Shown here: piece by piece, positions 23,340-34,931 of the stretch
How the letters are laid out: every line of letters begins with the position of its first letter
How positions within the stretch are numbered: position 1 is the stretch's first letter
Source of the DNA: Bryum argenteum
Lineage: Eukaryota; Streptophyta; Bryopsida; Bryales; Bryaceae
Reading direction: 5' to 3'
Assembly: GCA_037043015.1 (NCBI GenBank)
Contig: CM073322.1
Span: 25,510,364 to 25,574,363, forward strand
Length of the DNA: 64,000 nt
Made by a program: the position numbers and the translations under genes
Notes under the pieces: model-generated
Told to the model about the DNA's origin: nothing
Database searches by the model: none
Seen by the model: the letters and a program-made list of their open reading frames with translations, nothing else

Positions 23340-24095
23340 CAACTTTTGACGTAACCTCAAGTACGTAATTGTTAGATCTTATACATAACTTGTTCATGTA
23401 TGTGTATTGCAAAACTTAGTTTCGAATTTCTTATCAATTGTGAAATTGTAACATTCCAAGTTGAAGAAAAGCTTTTCTATTCCTTGTTGCAAAATGGGTT
23501 CAAAAGTTTTTTGTGTGCTCAAAAAACCAATTATAAGGAACTGTGGCTCTTTCAATTGGCTTGTTCCTAAGTGAGTTAGGAAGATGTCTATGCAAACTAT
23601 ATCCTCATGCAACGTGTGAAACCTAAGGAAATGCTTGAATTTCCACATGGAGGTATGCTGAAATTCAATTTCAAAGGTCCCTCTTTGATAATATAAATGG
23701 CATGTAAAAAATAATTGGATGAAAGATCCAAATGGTGAAATCATGCCTTACAGCCTCACTTCCAAGCACAAAAAACAAAACTTGAAAAAAAATTAATATC
23801 TCAATTTTTGGTGATTATTTGAATTTCTTGCAATCTTATTTATTTTGGGCACATTTTGAGAATAAAAAAGCATATACAGCAGTTTGGGCTGATTTCAAAT
23901 AGTGTTATCAAACTTTGACCGTGAATATCTCCTAAAGTATGAGGAATTTTGAAGCATGAAATGGCTTTTTGGAAAGGCATGGAAAAACTCTACATTTTGC
24001 AAAAGTTTTCAATTTCAGACAGGCTAAATAGTAAATAAGGGGCTGACCAGACCCCAAACGATCCGTTTTGGGCTCTTTTCGACAATAGGGGTTAA
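23340..24095. mobile_element. TTAA element family C, copy 1 (left end lost)
   Basis: It shares long blocks with 48638-49503, for example ttgttcctaagtgagttagg, cacatggaggtatgctgaaa, and a gtgaatatctcctaaagtat block near 23920. The right end is tcgacaatagggg followed by TTAA at 24092-24095. The left end is not recognisable, so its start is approximate. Non-coding. Confidence 0.65.
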
Positions 24096-24435
24096 AAATA
24101 AATCAAGCAACTCGTGTCAAGACACTGTTCTTGCAGCTTTCCAATTTTTGTCAAGAGCCTTACATGGAGAGTGGAGGCCATAAATGTTATATCTCTTTTC
24201 TACTAAAGTTTTAGTCCAAATGGTTAAAAAAATCTGTTTGAAGCACTTTTTATAATATCAGGAATATGACAGTACAATATGACGGTGATGAGGTCATTTT
24301 GTATAGAAAGGAACCTTCAAGGACCATAAAAGGATTCCATGTACGAAGGACATGAGGTTGTTTTGTAAAAGAAAAAGCACAAGACCAATCTAAGGAAATT
24401 ATCTAAAATTCTAAGATTGTGCAGTTTTTATCAAG
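24096..24435. other. intergenic, no gene seen
   Basis: About 340 bp between two TTAA-bounded elements. Confidence 0.5.
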
Positions 24436-24805
24436 TTAACCCTTAAACGCCCAAGCAAGTCAGAGGGGTTTGTTTCCAACAGAATCTGCTCTGTAGCTCT
24501 CACTGTACTCAATTTTTCACTTATATTTTGATGTCAAACTGGTCACCTTCTTATGATGTATTTAAAAAGTCAAATTTTACAATTGAAATCACAATTTGTA
24601 TGAGTGATTTTGTGCTTTGAAAGGATTGTGGTAGGTAGGTTCGGATTGTACATAACCTTGTAGGAGGTTGCAAGCTCGTCAATGATTGGTTCATTCATGA
24701 TGCCCAAGTTCAAAAAGTGCACTACTCATGATGCCCGACTCCTATAAATGTTGTGATCCAATTTTGGGCTGCCCGTTGCAGAGCCCATGGGCGTTTAAGG
24801 GTTAA
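24436..24805. mobile_element. TTAA element family E, copy 1 (complete)
   Basis: A 362-bp non-coding body between TTAA at 24436-24439 and 24802-24805. Ends: CCCTTAAACGCCCA and its exact inverse TGGGCGTTTAAGGG. The second copy at 55131-55500 has the same body length and the same internal order. An internal direct repeat, tcatgatgccc(aag), occurs twice. Confidence 0.9.
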
Positions 24806-25065
24806 AATGACTCATTCCACTCGAATGAAACATTCTTAGTGGAAATGTTGGTGCAAAGCTAGGTGAAAAGTACACACTTTTTTTGATTAGTTAGTGCGGT
24901 CTCCTTCACAAGATCAAGTATGTTTGTTGGAAATGGGTCATAGAAGCCATGTGAGGTTTTAGGCAACCTCCTTATAATTCATGATAATTTTTCACTATGA
25001 TTTTTAAGAAGCATTCATTGCTTCTTCAACTAGTAATTCAAGCAAAACGGAGTAACTTACATTCC
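24806..25065. other. intergenic, no gene seen
   Basis: Short AT-rich stretch, nothing supported. Confidence 0.5.
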
Positions 25066-25191
25066 TAGATAGAGATAGATAGAAACTCCAGTCCCACTCT
25101 AAGGGGCCAGCGTGAATGAAGTGTCCGTTTGTAGTGCTAATAACCCGATGCCCACCAGACAAGGCGAAACTGGAACAATACTACTTCCCCT
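25066..25191 (+). repeat. SINE-like short repeat family D, copy 2
   Basis: GATA tract, gaaactccagtcccactct, then the core ggccagcgtgaatgaagtgt, ending aacaatactacttcccc. Same orientation as copy 1. Confidence 0.8.
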
Positions 25192-26249
25192 TTTTACATT
25201 CCTACAGATAATAAGGCAAATATTGACAAATAGACAACAAGTATGAAGATTATTCAAGAGTCAAAAGAGAAGGAATTATTCAAAGTCTCTCTCTTTTTTC
25301 AATACCAAATGAGAGAACGGCACACTCCAACGTTTTCTCATGATGAAAATGCGTTAAGGAAATGATGGCAAATGGAGAGGAGCCCAAAATGCGACAAATA
25401 TGGAACAGGAGACCTACGTTAGATAAGGAAGTCAAAAGCAACCAAGTCAGCCTTTGCTTATCAAAAGCAGGTCAATCTTTACACCTCCTTGTCCACCCTT
25501 TGCTCAACCAACAATTCTACTACCACTATTTCCAAAGCCACCAATGCTTAGCCCACAAGTATATGTACCTCTCAAATGGTAGAAGTGGTTTCCAAGTTGC
25601 TTTTTTTTGTTATAAGAACTTTCAAAACCTTTGTCGAGGCTAACATATATCGAGTGTTTGTTCAACCCATCTTTGCATGTTTATGTGTGGATGTCGTAAA
25701 AACCAATGTGCTAGTTACGTATAGATGGTATGTCTTTATTTTTAGTCGTCTTGACCACGTTTTTTATTCCTATTTGCATTTTAGTGAGTTGGTCTAGTTG
25801 TAAAAAAGAGTATATAAGAGTATTTCTGATTTGTGAATCTTTCATGATTGTTGTGTTTAGCATGATGGATCTTTTACTATTTTATGTTTTTTTTTTTTTG
25901 TAAGCGTTTTATGTTGTGGGGAGCTCAGTATGTGATATTTGCTGCGTCTTTTATGCATGCGACACAGTCTTAGCTCTATTCGAATGCTTTTTACATATAT
26001 ATTTTGCAAAGCAACAAAAAATCTTTATGGTTTTTTAAGCTGCATACTTTTAGATTTAGTGCGGCGCGCTTTTATAAGCATGACAATAAGGTTGGGTTCA
26101 AGGCGGGAAGTTGGATTGTAACAAGCCACACTAGAAAGAAACTGTATTTTTTATATTTTTTATTTTTTTCTGTTTCTAGTTTATGAACTAAATCATAAGG
26201 AGTACTTGGGCCTTACAGATTATTTGACATTTTTTCTCCAAAAAGACCT
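25192..26249. other. intergenic, no gene seen
   Basis: About 1 kb of low-complexity T-rich DNA with no supported gene. Confidence 0.5.
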
Positions 26250-27235
26250 AAACCCCTAAGTATCCTTGAAGGTTTCGGAACGGTCTCTTCTTTTTTGGGA
26301 GCCTAGGTTTTTGAGTTTGAATTCATATTTTTTACTTAGATTTTTGGTGGGTGCTCCCTATAAGATCAAGACACCCATGCCCGACTTCACATCCATGGCC
26401 AATAGATAGAGTTTTCTAAATCCGCTCACAAAAAATTTTCCCGCCAAGTAGCCATGCTCCTTAGATTCACGATTTTATTTCTTTCAATTGATATAATACA
26501 CTAATTGATTTTTTTAAATTTAAAGATAAAGATAAAAATTAAAAATAATTATTATTATTTTTAAAAAAAATCTGAAATATTAAGTTCTTCATAATCAGAT
26601 TTAGGTGAACCCACATATCGGATAAGTGTACTGGTATCATTTTGGTTCTCAAAATTCATTGTAACTTACATATTTGAGTAAAGTTGATATTGAAGTTGCA
26701 TTCCTTGTGGCATTAATTTCTCTTTGGAGGAAAAGTCACCCTCCTGTAATTCAACTCCCCTTTTGGTCAGAATTCTCTTAAATGGTCCATTTCAGGCGCC
26801 TCGTCCTTCCTATAAGGTGTGTGTGCAACAAATTGTGATTTTTGAACCTTATAAGAGAGTTCTCAGGATGCAATCGAGATGGGGCAGTTTAGACTTTGTT
26901 TTTTTTCTTTTTTCTTTTTTTTTTCTTTTTTTTTTCTTCGGAAGTAAGTTCACAACCTAATCAATACTAGAATTCTACATTGACCTAAGTCAAAAAGTTT
27001 ACCAATTCTAGAATGGCAGCCTCCAAAAATTATTAAAAAATTCTTCATAGTTTTACTGATTTTTTATTTATTACTCTCAAAATTTGCCAAAATTTGAGAT
27101 TTTGGAATTTTTCAAAGAAGAAAAAGAAAATTTGCTTGAAAATCAAAAATTCATATAGGCATCTAACCATTGTTCACTTTTTTCAAATTCAAAATTGTCA
27201 TCTTACAATATATAGTTTGCCAATTTTGCACCCCA
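26250..27235. mobile_element. TTAA element family B, copy 2 (truncated)
   Basis: It begins taaacccctaagtatccttg (the TTAA appears changed) and shares gagatggggcag, cctaagtcaaaaagtttacc and cagcctccaaaaatt with copies at 6.7 and 63 kb. The right terminus is missing near a trinucleotide repeat. It includes a T-rich low-complexity tract at 26890-26940. Confidence 0.6.
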
Positions 27236-27239
27236 AAAA

Positions 27240-27240
<1 letters not shown>

Positions 27241-27283
<43 letters not shown>
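27241..27283. repeat. (ATA)n microsatellite
   Basis: About 14 perfect trinucleotide units. Confidence 0.97.
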
Positions 27284-27285
<2 letters not shown>

Positions 27286-27472
27286 TTTTAAAAATAAAAA
27301 TTTAAAAAATTCAGTATCCATTCAACAAGATCCAAGATTCTTAGTCACCACAACGAGAATGGAAGCAATCCAAATAAAGTACCAGCCCTTGTAATGGTGG
27401 TAATGTACGATAATAACGTTCAAAAAAATGAGAGTCTCCACTCCACTTGGCGGAGGGATTATTTTCTTATTA

Positions 27473-30400
27473 TTATGCGACTTCCAGATCACTTTCATAG
27501 TCGTCTTCATCATCGACAAAAGTGAAGAGAGAAGAATCGGCACTAGCAGCAGCCAGAGCTTGAAAATCAGCACTCGCTGGTGCCTCCATTGGATCACCAT
27601 CGCCATGGCCATCGCCTGCTAAGGTCCCAGAAACGATCACTTTCCCAGGAATATACGAAATGGTTTCACCACTTGAGCCTTGATTAGAATCATCAGAATA
27701 ATCAGCTGCAAAAGAGCCCCTTCGAGGGCTGTTTGGCATGCTTGAAGAAGATTTTGTGGAGTCTCTCAAATGGCCCATTCCCAGTCGATTCCATATGGAT
27801 TCCGATCCTGCATTGTGCCGGGTGGTTGGAGATGATTGATCGCCCATGACAGGTTTGTGTGTTGGTGTCCCTGAACTTTCTTCTTCTCCTTCACTATCTG
27901 CAAGAATCAAACCCTAAAATAAGGTAGAGGCACCGGAAATGGAATCTTGTTGATAAGTCATATTTTTTTCTACTAGAATTCTTCTACAGAACTGCAAGAA
28001 GATGCCGCTGCACCGATGAATGAACGTATATAATTTGAAAAATTTATCGAGTGTTCGAAGTCTGAATTGAGAACGTTGTTTGAATTTCTCACTTACGGTA
28101 TTTGTTTATATTTTGAAAACCTCAATTTCGATTCCGTTGAGAAACCAAATTAGGTCTGCCACCAAGTTACATGCTAAGAAACTTTGATCCATTTTTGATG
28201 GGCCGATTTGCATGAAATCACGTAAGAGTGATAGTACTTTTGTTGTAGTGCAAGTAATCCTCTGCCAAATTTCAAGCATTCAGGTACTCTTATGTTACAC
28301 GGTCTAGAGTAGTTTCCCTTCCCTTAGTCATTTCCTACTTTACAGTCGACCATGTTTGAATTCTGCCATTTGCGACAGAAGCACCAATTGAAGTGATATC
28401 TTATGTAGAAATACCTGAGAATACTTTGCTCTCTTCATCTGGAGTTGGATCAGTACATGAAGATGTCACGCACAAGCTTGACCTCACACTAGAAGGAGCA
28501 GAATCTTCTCTGATCAGTGAATCGGTGTCCACCAACTCCAACTCTATCTGGAAATCTACCGCCTCTCGTCGGATCTGCATGGATGGTTTCGTTAGAAAAA
28601 TCCATATAGCTATTTGTAGATAGTGAAAGACGAAACGGACTCCTACTTAATCAAGCAGACTATCTGTGAAATATGGTACTGTGTATATAAAATTTTAGGT
28701 AGGGTGTCGACATCAACCCAACTCGCCACAATTTGAATTTCTTGAGAAGACTCCCATGCGATCTCGTGTTTTTTCTCAAGTCTAAAATGTGAAATTGGCC
28801 TCTTGTAACAATTTTCTGATGGTGATGAGTCTCTAACGATAGCTACATGGTCAACATAGAAGTAGTATCCACTAGTAGAAATAGTGTGCTAAAATTTGCT
28901 CAACTGTAGTAAAGACTACTCATAGGAGTACATGACACCATACCTTATGGAATCCATCGAGGTCATCTGCCCGAAGGAGAGCTCCGTCCATCAAATTCGT
29001 ACTCAACCAACTGGTATGAACAAAAGCCAACTGCGTCAATCACAAATGGAATAGACAACATGTACACGAAAAGAGGTGCAGCACACAAAAACGAGAAGGT
29101 TGTAAGAGCAAGTGATCACCAGGAGAAGTCGGCATGATAACATTGAAACTGAATATGGAAGTCGCCGTCAACCGTAGCAGCTCGTCCGTCGTCAGGCAGC
29201 TCGAAGACAAACTCGCCTTTTCTTATATCACCCAACCATAATTCTTCAGTCTGCACTTCACAAGCAAGACAGTATTGATACCAGCATCACAGTAATATTG
29301 CAACATTAGAGGAAATAAAAGCAATGCATTCGTAATCAAAATACGCACCAGCATGGACCTTGTACTGGGATGCTTCATGCTTCTGAATACCACCCCTGCT
29401 CAAGTCCATGTAAAATTCCCGGTCAGTACGGCAAGGAGCTTTATGAGCAAAAGAACTAAACAAAACGAGCATTCCCAGGTATGGGCAATCGTCATTTTCC
29501 GACTGCCATTCTGCCAATATTTGTATCATCGCTACACTCTCTTATATCACCAATGGTCTCAAGAACGCACTCTTCGCCTCACCCACTTTTGGCCCGAAAT
29601 GACCCGATTTCACTTTTTATTGAATTCTAACTTCCCTAGAACCTGCCATTTTTAACGCGATTGAGGTTGAGTACCTTGATAATCAGAGACTGTTACAGCA
29701 GGACGAATCCAAGTCGGGCAGTTGATTAGACGTATACTCCTCAACGCACATCTGCATTTACAAAAACAGCAACATATCATTAATGCATACGAGTATTCCG
29801 ACAGATACCTTTCTACATAATCCAAGCAGTAGCCTCAATTTTCACGAACAGGTCGTCATAAGCCATGGAGGCTTAACACTAGAGCAATATGATTGAAAAC
29901 CAGAGGTTCCAACGATGTCCAGCCAAGCGAAGTTTACATAGATTATCAAGTGATTACCTTCTTCTAGTTGGAATGATTCCATGGTGTTGTCTCAGAACCT
30001 TCTCGTAGTATTTCACATAACGCTGTCACATCGCAGCATACCATGCCTGTTAGAATGTGCGTTAAATTACGAGATAATATCTGTTCTGTGCAGCATGGTA
30101 ACATCATCGAAAGACTTACGAGGTGGCTAGGAAGATTCACGCCTTTGCTAGATGCAGATCGTCTCAGGTTGTAGTGATTCATTGATTCTTCTGCAGTAGG
30201 ATAAAACTGCAACAAACCCAATCATACCTATTGATCAAAACTTGCACTCATCGATGTAAAAAGAAGTAGAGAAAGAGGAGATTAAGGTACCGGCAGACAT
30301 ACTTTGAGGTGAAGAAGAAGGCAGGATATCATGAGGCCAGTACGAGCCATCCCCGGTCCTTTGCAGTGCACAACTACCACATTCTCAAGGCCTTCTTTGA

Positions 30401-32033
30401 GCCATGAATATGCAGCCTCGCAAAACGCTGTCACTAACTGCAGAGGAGGACAATGGCTGCCTTGAATCGGAAAGCGTGCTACCTGCAAGATGACCACCGG
30501 CTTAACACCCACTTTTATAGACTCCAAAAAAAAAACACTGATCGCTGTATCGTTGGAGCAGCAACAGGATTGGAATCATCAACCAAAATACTCTCCATGT
30601 TTTTTTTATGACGAGAACAAACCTTGTCATGTAGAAGCGAGGTATCGTACAGATTCTCCGAGCACAGGTTGAAGATTTTATACCTGCCCTGCACAGAAAA
30701 AAAGAAGATCAGCATCGTAACAATCATAGCATTGAATGAAGACAAAGTCCGCTTCTGGGTAGTGCGTTTCATGTACCGGATGCTCGGTCTCGCAAAATGT
30801 CATGAGCTCCTCCACGAGGTTTTGGTAGTTAGCCTCCAAAAACCCTAGACTGCTAGAATTCGAATCAGCGCCTGGAAATCCCACTGCAATTATGCTCTCT
30901 GTGATGTACACCATATCCAGATGTGACTCACCATCCTGCAAGCAAATTAACACACTCTTCAGAAGCTATGGAAAAAACGATAGCAGGATGTGATCGACCT
31001 TTTTGTAACCACAGAAAGCGAAGCTCAACCTCAGTAGAAAATTAGAGACTCCCCCTGTATTAAGTTAAGTTTCCTGCTCTCTATAACATTATAGTCCAAA
31101 CTGAATCAATGCAATAATACGATTACTTAGAGAAGCCCATTCCCTTCTCGACCGCATTTTAAAAAAGGTACAGACAGTCAAATCTTACGCACAATTGGCA
31201 ATTGCAACCCTGCTTTAGGAGGACGAAGTTCCTGTAGATTAAGGTTGATGGTCGGGTATGCGGTGTCGGTAGTGTACCTGGTTGAATCGTTGGTTCTGAT
31301 TCTGGGAGGAGACAAGCTCCCGAGCCTTCTCGTGCACTGCCTTGACAGCATTCTTGGAGGAATCCAACAGTCCTCGAAACGAACTCTCGAGCTCTTCAAT
31401 CGGGAACACCCTTGATGAAGACGACGGGGACGAAAATAGACTGTAAGGAGACGACTCCGGAACAACAACCTGCTGCTCAGAAGAAGAAGGCTTGGATCGA
31501 AACCACTTGGAGAATGAGCCTTCCTCCGACTCAGAAAGGCTCGAGAACGACCTCGACAGAGACTTCGCAATGGAAAATCCCTGCTCCTTGTGCGCAAAGC
31601 TGGAGCTTCGCAGAAAACTAGGCTTCGCAGCGTTCTCATTCCCAGCATCACCTTTGAAAGTTGAGGATCTGAACAAGGATTTAACAAAAGTGGCTGGCCC
31701 TTCTGCAGGTTTAGGTTGGACCTCCTCCTCCTCCTCCTCGACCTGGAGGCTGGGTTTAAGCTTCGAGGACGAGAAAGTGAGTGATCTGCCGAGGAACTTG
31801 CTGGGCTTGGGTGATGGAGGTAGAGGTAGAGGACGGGCCGAAGGTGGTGTGGTGTGCAGGGAGAAGAGAGCATTCGGGTACTGATACTCTGGTGGATTCT
31901 TCTTCTGCCTGTTTGGTGATTCCACTTGTGGTGGCCCTGCCGCCATAGCCCGCGAGCTTACTGACCTGTATAAAAATGGACGCTTGGGAGTCCCTCCTAG
32001 ACTCCCTGGCAACGACTCATAATCAGTCGCCAT
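27473..32033 (-). CDS. PTEN2: PTEN2-like tensin-type phosphatase homologue, probably catalytically altered
   Basis: Twelve exons with GT-AG borders join in frame to 739 residues: 32033-31278, 30935-30777, 30688-30623, 30482-30303, 30206-30120, 30022-29958, 29751-29675, 29395-29349, 29250-29120, 29010-28944, 28574-28415, 27897-27473. Layout: Ser/Pro-rich N-terminal extension (1-252), phosphatase domain from DGESHLDMVYITESIIAVGF (about 253-430), C2 domain with SIRLINCPTWIRPAVTVSDY and DFSCWLSTNLMDG (about 430-560), acidic Ser-rich tail ending FVDDEDDYESDLEVA. This is the plant PTEN2 layout. PTEN enzymes remove the 3-phosphate of phosphoinositides. Here the active-site loop reads HCKGPGMARTG (Cys367 to Arg374, CX6R instead of CX5R), and the loop that should hold the general-acid Asp (family FPFDDHNCPP) reads FPIQGSHCPP. 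Both are coding-sequence facts; loss of activity is inferred. Confidence 0.9.
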
Positions 32034-32605
32034 AGCTATCTAGCTTCCCAGATCCCCCCTCCTACATTTCTCCTGTTCTCTACCGATACATCACCTGCCT
32101 GCAAGGAAGAAGTCAGTCGGGTGACACAATCCTGAAAATCATGCCCCCAAATCCCATATGCTACGCTGTAATGTACCGGGGCAAATGTGAATCCTCACAA
32201 TGCAAAATGGCCATCTGGTTTGCAGACTAAACGGTGCCTGTTTTGGGCTACTGTAGCAGGGAGGTGTCAAAGGAGGCAGTTTTGGGGGTGCAAAGGTGGA
32301 AAGAGTTGCTTGAAGCGGGGGGAGCTGCTGGTTCGAAATGAATCGGTGGTGGCATCGATGGTGGAGGTTTGATCCAGGGATGGCGGGCACATCCCATCTG
32401 TATCAGTTTCTAAAATGGGCTACAAGACGAAGCGCATTGAACATGTGCAAGGAGATGATTGTGTACAGTGTAGTAGGCAGGGAACTTCATAGTTCACGTT
32501 TCGGAGTCTGCACACCACGAGGCTCGATGAGCTTTGCACAGGTCAGAAGCTCGTGTTCGAATCGATTGAGTTGGCTCACCTCAGTCTCAACAATTAGGCT
32601 CGAAA
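32034..32605. promoter_or_regulatory. 5' flank / promoter region of the PTEN2-like gene
   Basis: About 570 bp upstream of the start codon on minus. No clear TATA box was picked. It contains no other supported gene. Confidence 0.4.
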
Positions 32606-32740
32606 GGGGAAGTAGTATTGCTCCAATTTCCTCTTGTACTTCTCAGGTGGGCATGGGGTCACTAACTAGCATTATGAACGGATACTTCATTCACGCCAGC
32701 TCCTTAGAATGGGACCGGAGTTTCTGTTTATCTATCTCAT
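32606..32740 (-). repeat. SINE-like short repeat family D, copy 3
   Basis: Reverse orientation: ggggaagtagtattgctcc, then the core acttcattcacgccagctcc, then gaccggagtttctgtttatc with a short TATC tail. Confidence 0.75.
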
Positions 32741-33619
32741 TGTGAGTTCTTCTCTCCCATCTGGTTGGTACTATGAACAAGAATTTCTTGTAAGAATTCT
32801 TGTTTGGTAGGGTTATTTATAAAGTTGAGTGGTCAAAAATAATTTCCAGATTATCCCTCCTGATATCTTCGTGCAATTCTTTTTTATTTGAATTTGATAA
32901 ATTTGATTGTAGGATCTTGTTTACAAAAAATCAATTAGTCAACCTACCCATTTGATTCTACGGACCTTGAGATTTATTTCGTCAGATTCTTTGTATTTTG
33001 TAGAAACCGTATTTTCTTGTACTAGGTCAAAACTACCATAATTGGGTTATGTTTTATTATTGTTTTTAAAACTAATCTACCTATTTACTGCATATTGTTT
33101 ACTCAAAGATAAAGGCAATGATACACCGAACTCTGTTAACCTCCAAAAACGAGCAAAATTCAATTTGAACTAGAATGTGAAGCAATCAATGAGTAATCAC
33201 CGCACGTCCTATGAATATAGCTCTTGATGTTTCCACCACCATCCAATCCTCTTACCAAGATTTTCTCTATGCCTACTCTAAGACATTGTTATGTCTTAAA
33301 TCAATCTATGTATGTCAAACTTCCTTATGAGGCTACGGAAGTGATGATCAAAATTCAAAAACCTCTAGCTTATTTTGTAGATAACTAAATTTAATTTCTC
33401 AAGGCGAGGTAGAAGTGGCTCTAAACCACCTCCACCTCAAGGTTATTATCTTTTTACATATTAAGCATCATTTTAGACCAAAGTAGTATAAGCGAGAAAT
33501 GAATATTAATGCTTAAACAAATTTTTAAAATAATAACTTAACTCCTAAATGTCATAGCCTATTTTTAGCCAAACGACACATTTTCAAAATAAATGTTGTA
33601 TATGAAGATAAAGATAAGC
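32741..33619. other. intergenic, no gene seen
   Basis: About 880 bp of AT-rich DNA, nothing supported. Confidence 0.5.
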
Positions 33620-34490
33620 AATTTAGATTTCAACCGCACAAACTTGTGATAAACTTGTTGTTGGTTATGTGGCCCAAAGTTTAAGTCATGAGGCCTCATA
33701 GATTGCAAGATCATAGCACAGAAAAGAGGCTACAAAATTTCATTGTTTTCACTTAAGAGTGGAAATTCTATCAATAAAGCTACTACAATGGATAAATATC
33801 CAACTAGAAAGTTGTTCACCTTTATCTCAATATTTACCTTATACCAAAAAATATCTTCAAAAAAAATTCTTGGCTTGAAAAATAGTCTTGCAAGGATGAA
33901 ATTAACCAACAAAATTACAAAGGAATATAGACCAAATCTAAACCCTTTGTACTCAAATCTTTGCCTTATCTACAAAACATCTTTGATTTGGTCAAAATTT
34001 CTACTACTAAGACTAGACTCCAAATGGAATCCATCCAAAATATCACTTAACGAAGGAGATAAAACTCGTCAAAAATCATCCATTTTTCACTTTTTCCATT
34101 GTGGTAACATCACTGAAAATCTCGAACCAGAAGTATTTGGATCAAAAATCCCTCAACTAGAAAGTTTTTAGATTTCATCATAAGAGCATAATTATCTAAA
34201 AAAATACATCAAAAACTATTTTTGGTTTCACATAACTGGCTTGCAACGATAAAACATGCTCAAAGGTTTGAAAGCTAAAAACCAAAAGTTGCCTTCACCA
34301 AAATGCATGCCATTATTTCATACTTCATTGTCTAGGTCTACAAATTCTACCACACAAACCACACTTGATTTGGGACCCCAAATGTTTTTGTTCAAATCAA
34401 ACTTTGAATGAAAAAGATATGGCTCTTCAAAGTTTTAGCCCTTCATCTAAAATGTAGAAAACACCATTGGGGACATTTGGAAGTTACTTA
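33620..34490 (-). mobile_element. Repeat family G, copy 2 (inverted)
   Basis: The reverse complement follows copies at 20.3 and 57.6 kb in order, including gcttgcaacgataaaacatg, aaagctactacaatggataa and tatggctcttcaaagtttta on the plus strand. Its former 5' end reads ccattggggacatttggaagttacttaa, a decayed version of the TTAA-CCC end of copy 3. No conserved reading frame among the three copies. Confidence 0.65.
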
Positions 34491-34931
34491 AATGTTAAAG
34501 TTTTGAAACAAATTTAAATAATGATAAAAACTATACAAGATTCTTTTATCTTAAGAATAAAATAATATTCTATATAATAATTATATGCATTTGTGTTTAC
34601 CACATGAGAAAAACTTGAAAACGAATCCAAAAAATAATTCCAAAATCTCATTTGATAGAATCACTAGATTTAATCTTGTAAAAATAAATATGTCATTACT
34701 TTTTATATCGTATAAGTATTTAATGTTTATATTTATATTTTTGGAAATTACAATTTTCTATTGCTGTAAAACGCTATTTAAATGTTTAAATGATTTAAAT
34801 TAGCATACTTTATTTGATGTATTTAAAATAAAAATGAATTACAGATATATCTGTATTTTCAAGATACAAAATCAACTAATAATAATCTTGATTGCGAATA
34901 ATTTTAATTTGTACTTAGATATATATATATA
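34491..34931. other. intergenic, no gene seen
   Basis: AT-rich. TA at 34930-34931 is the left target-site copy of the Tc1-type element. Confidence 0.5.

Noticed and set aside
24640..24745. Short direct repeats (tcatgatgccc) considered as a CRISPR-like array
   Set aside because: Only two repeats, inside a MITE of a plant genome; no array structure.
28393..28623. plus-strand ORF inside the PTEN2 region
   Set aside because: It lies antisense over the 160-bp exon at 28415-28574, whose minus-strand frame joins its neighbours.
31178..31873. 231-residue second frame within PTEN2 exon 1
   Set aside because: Overlapping out-of-frame reading of the Ser/Pro-rich exon; the true frame joins precisely to the phosphatase domain.
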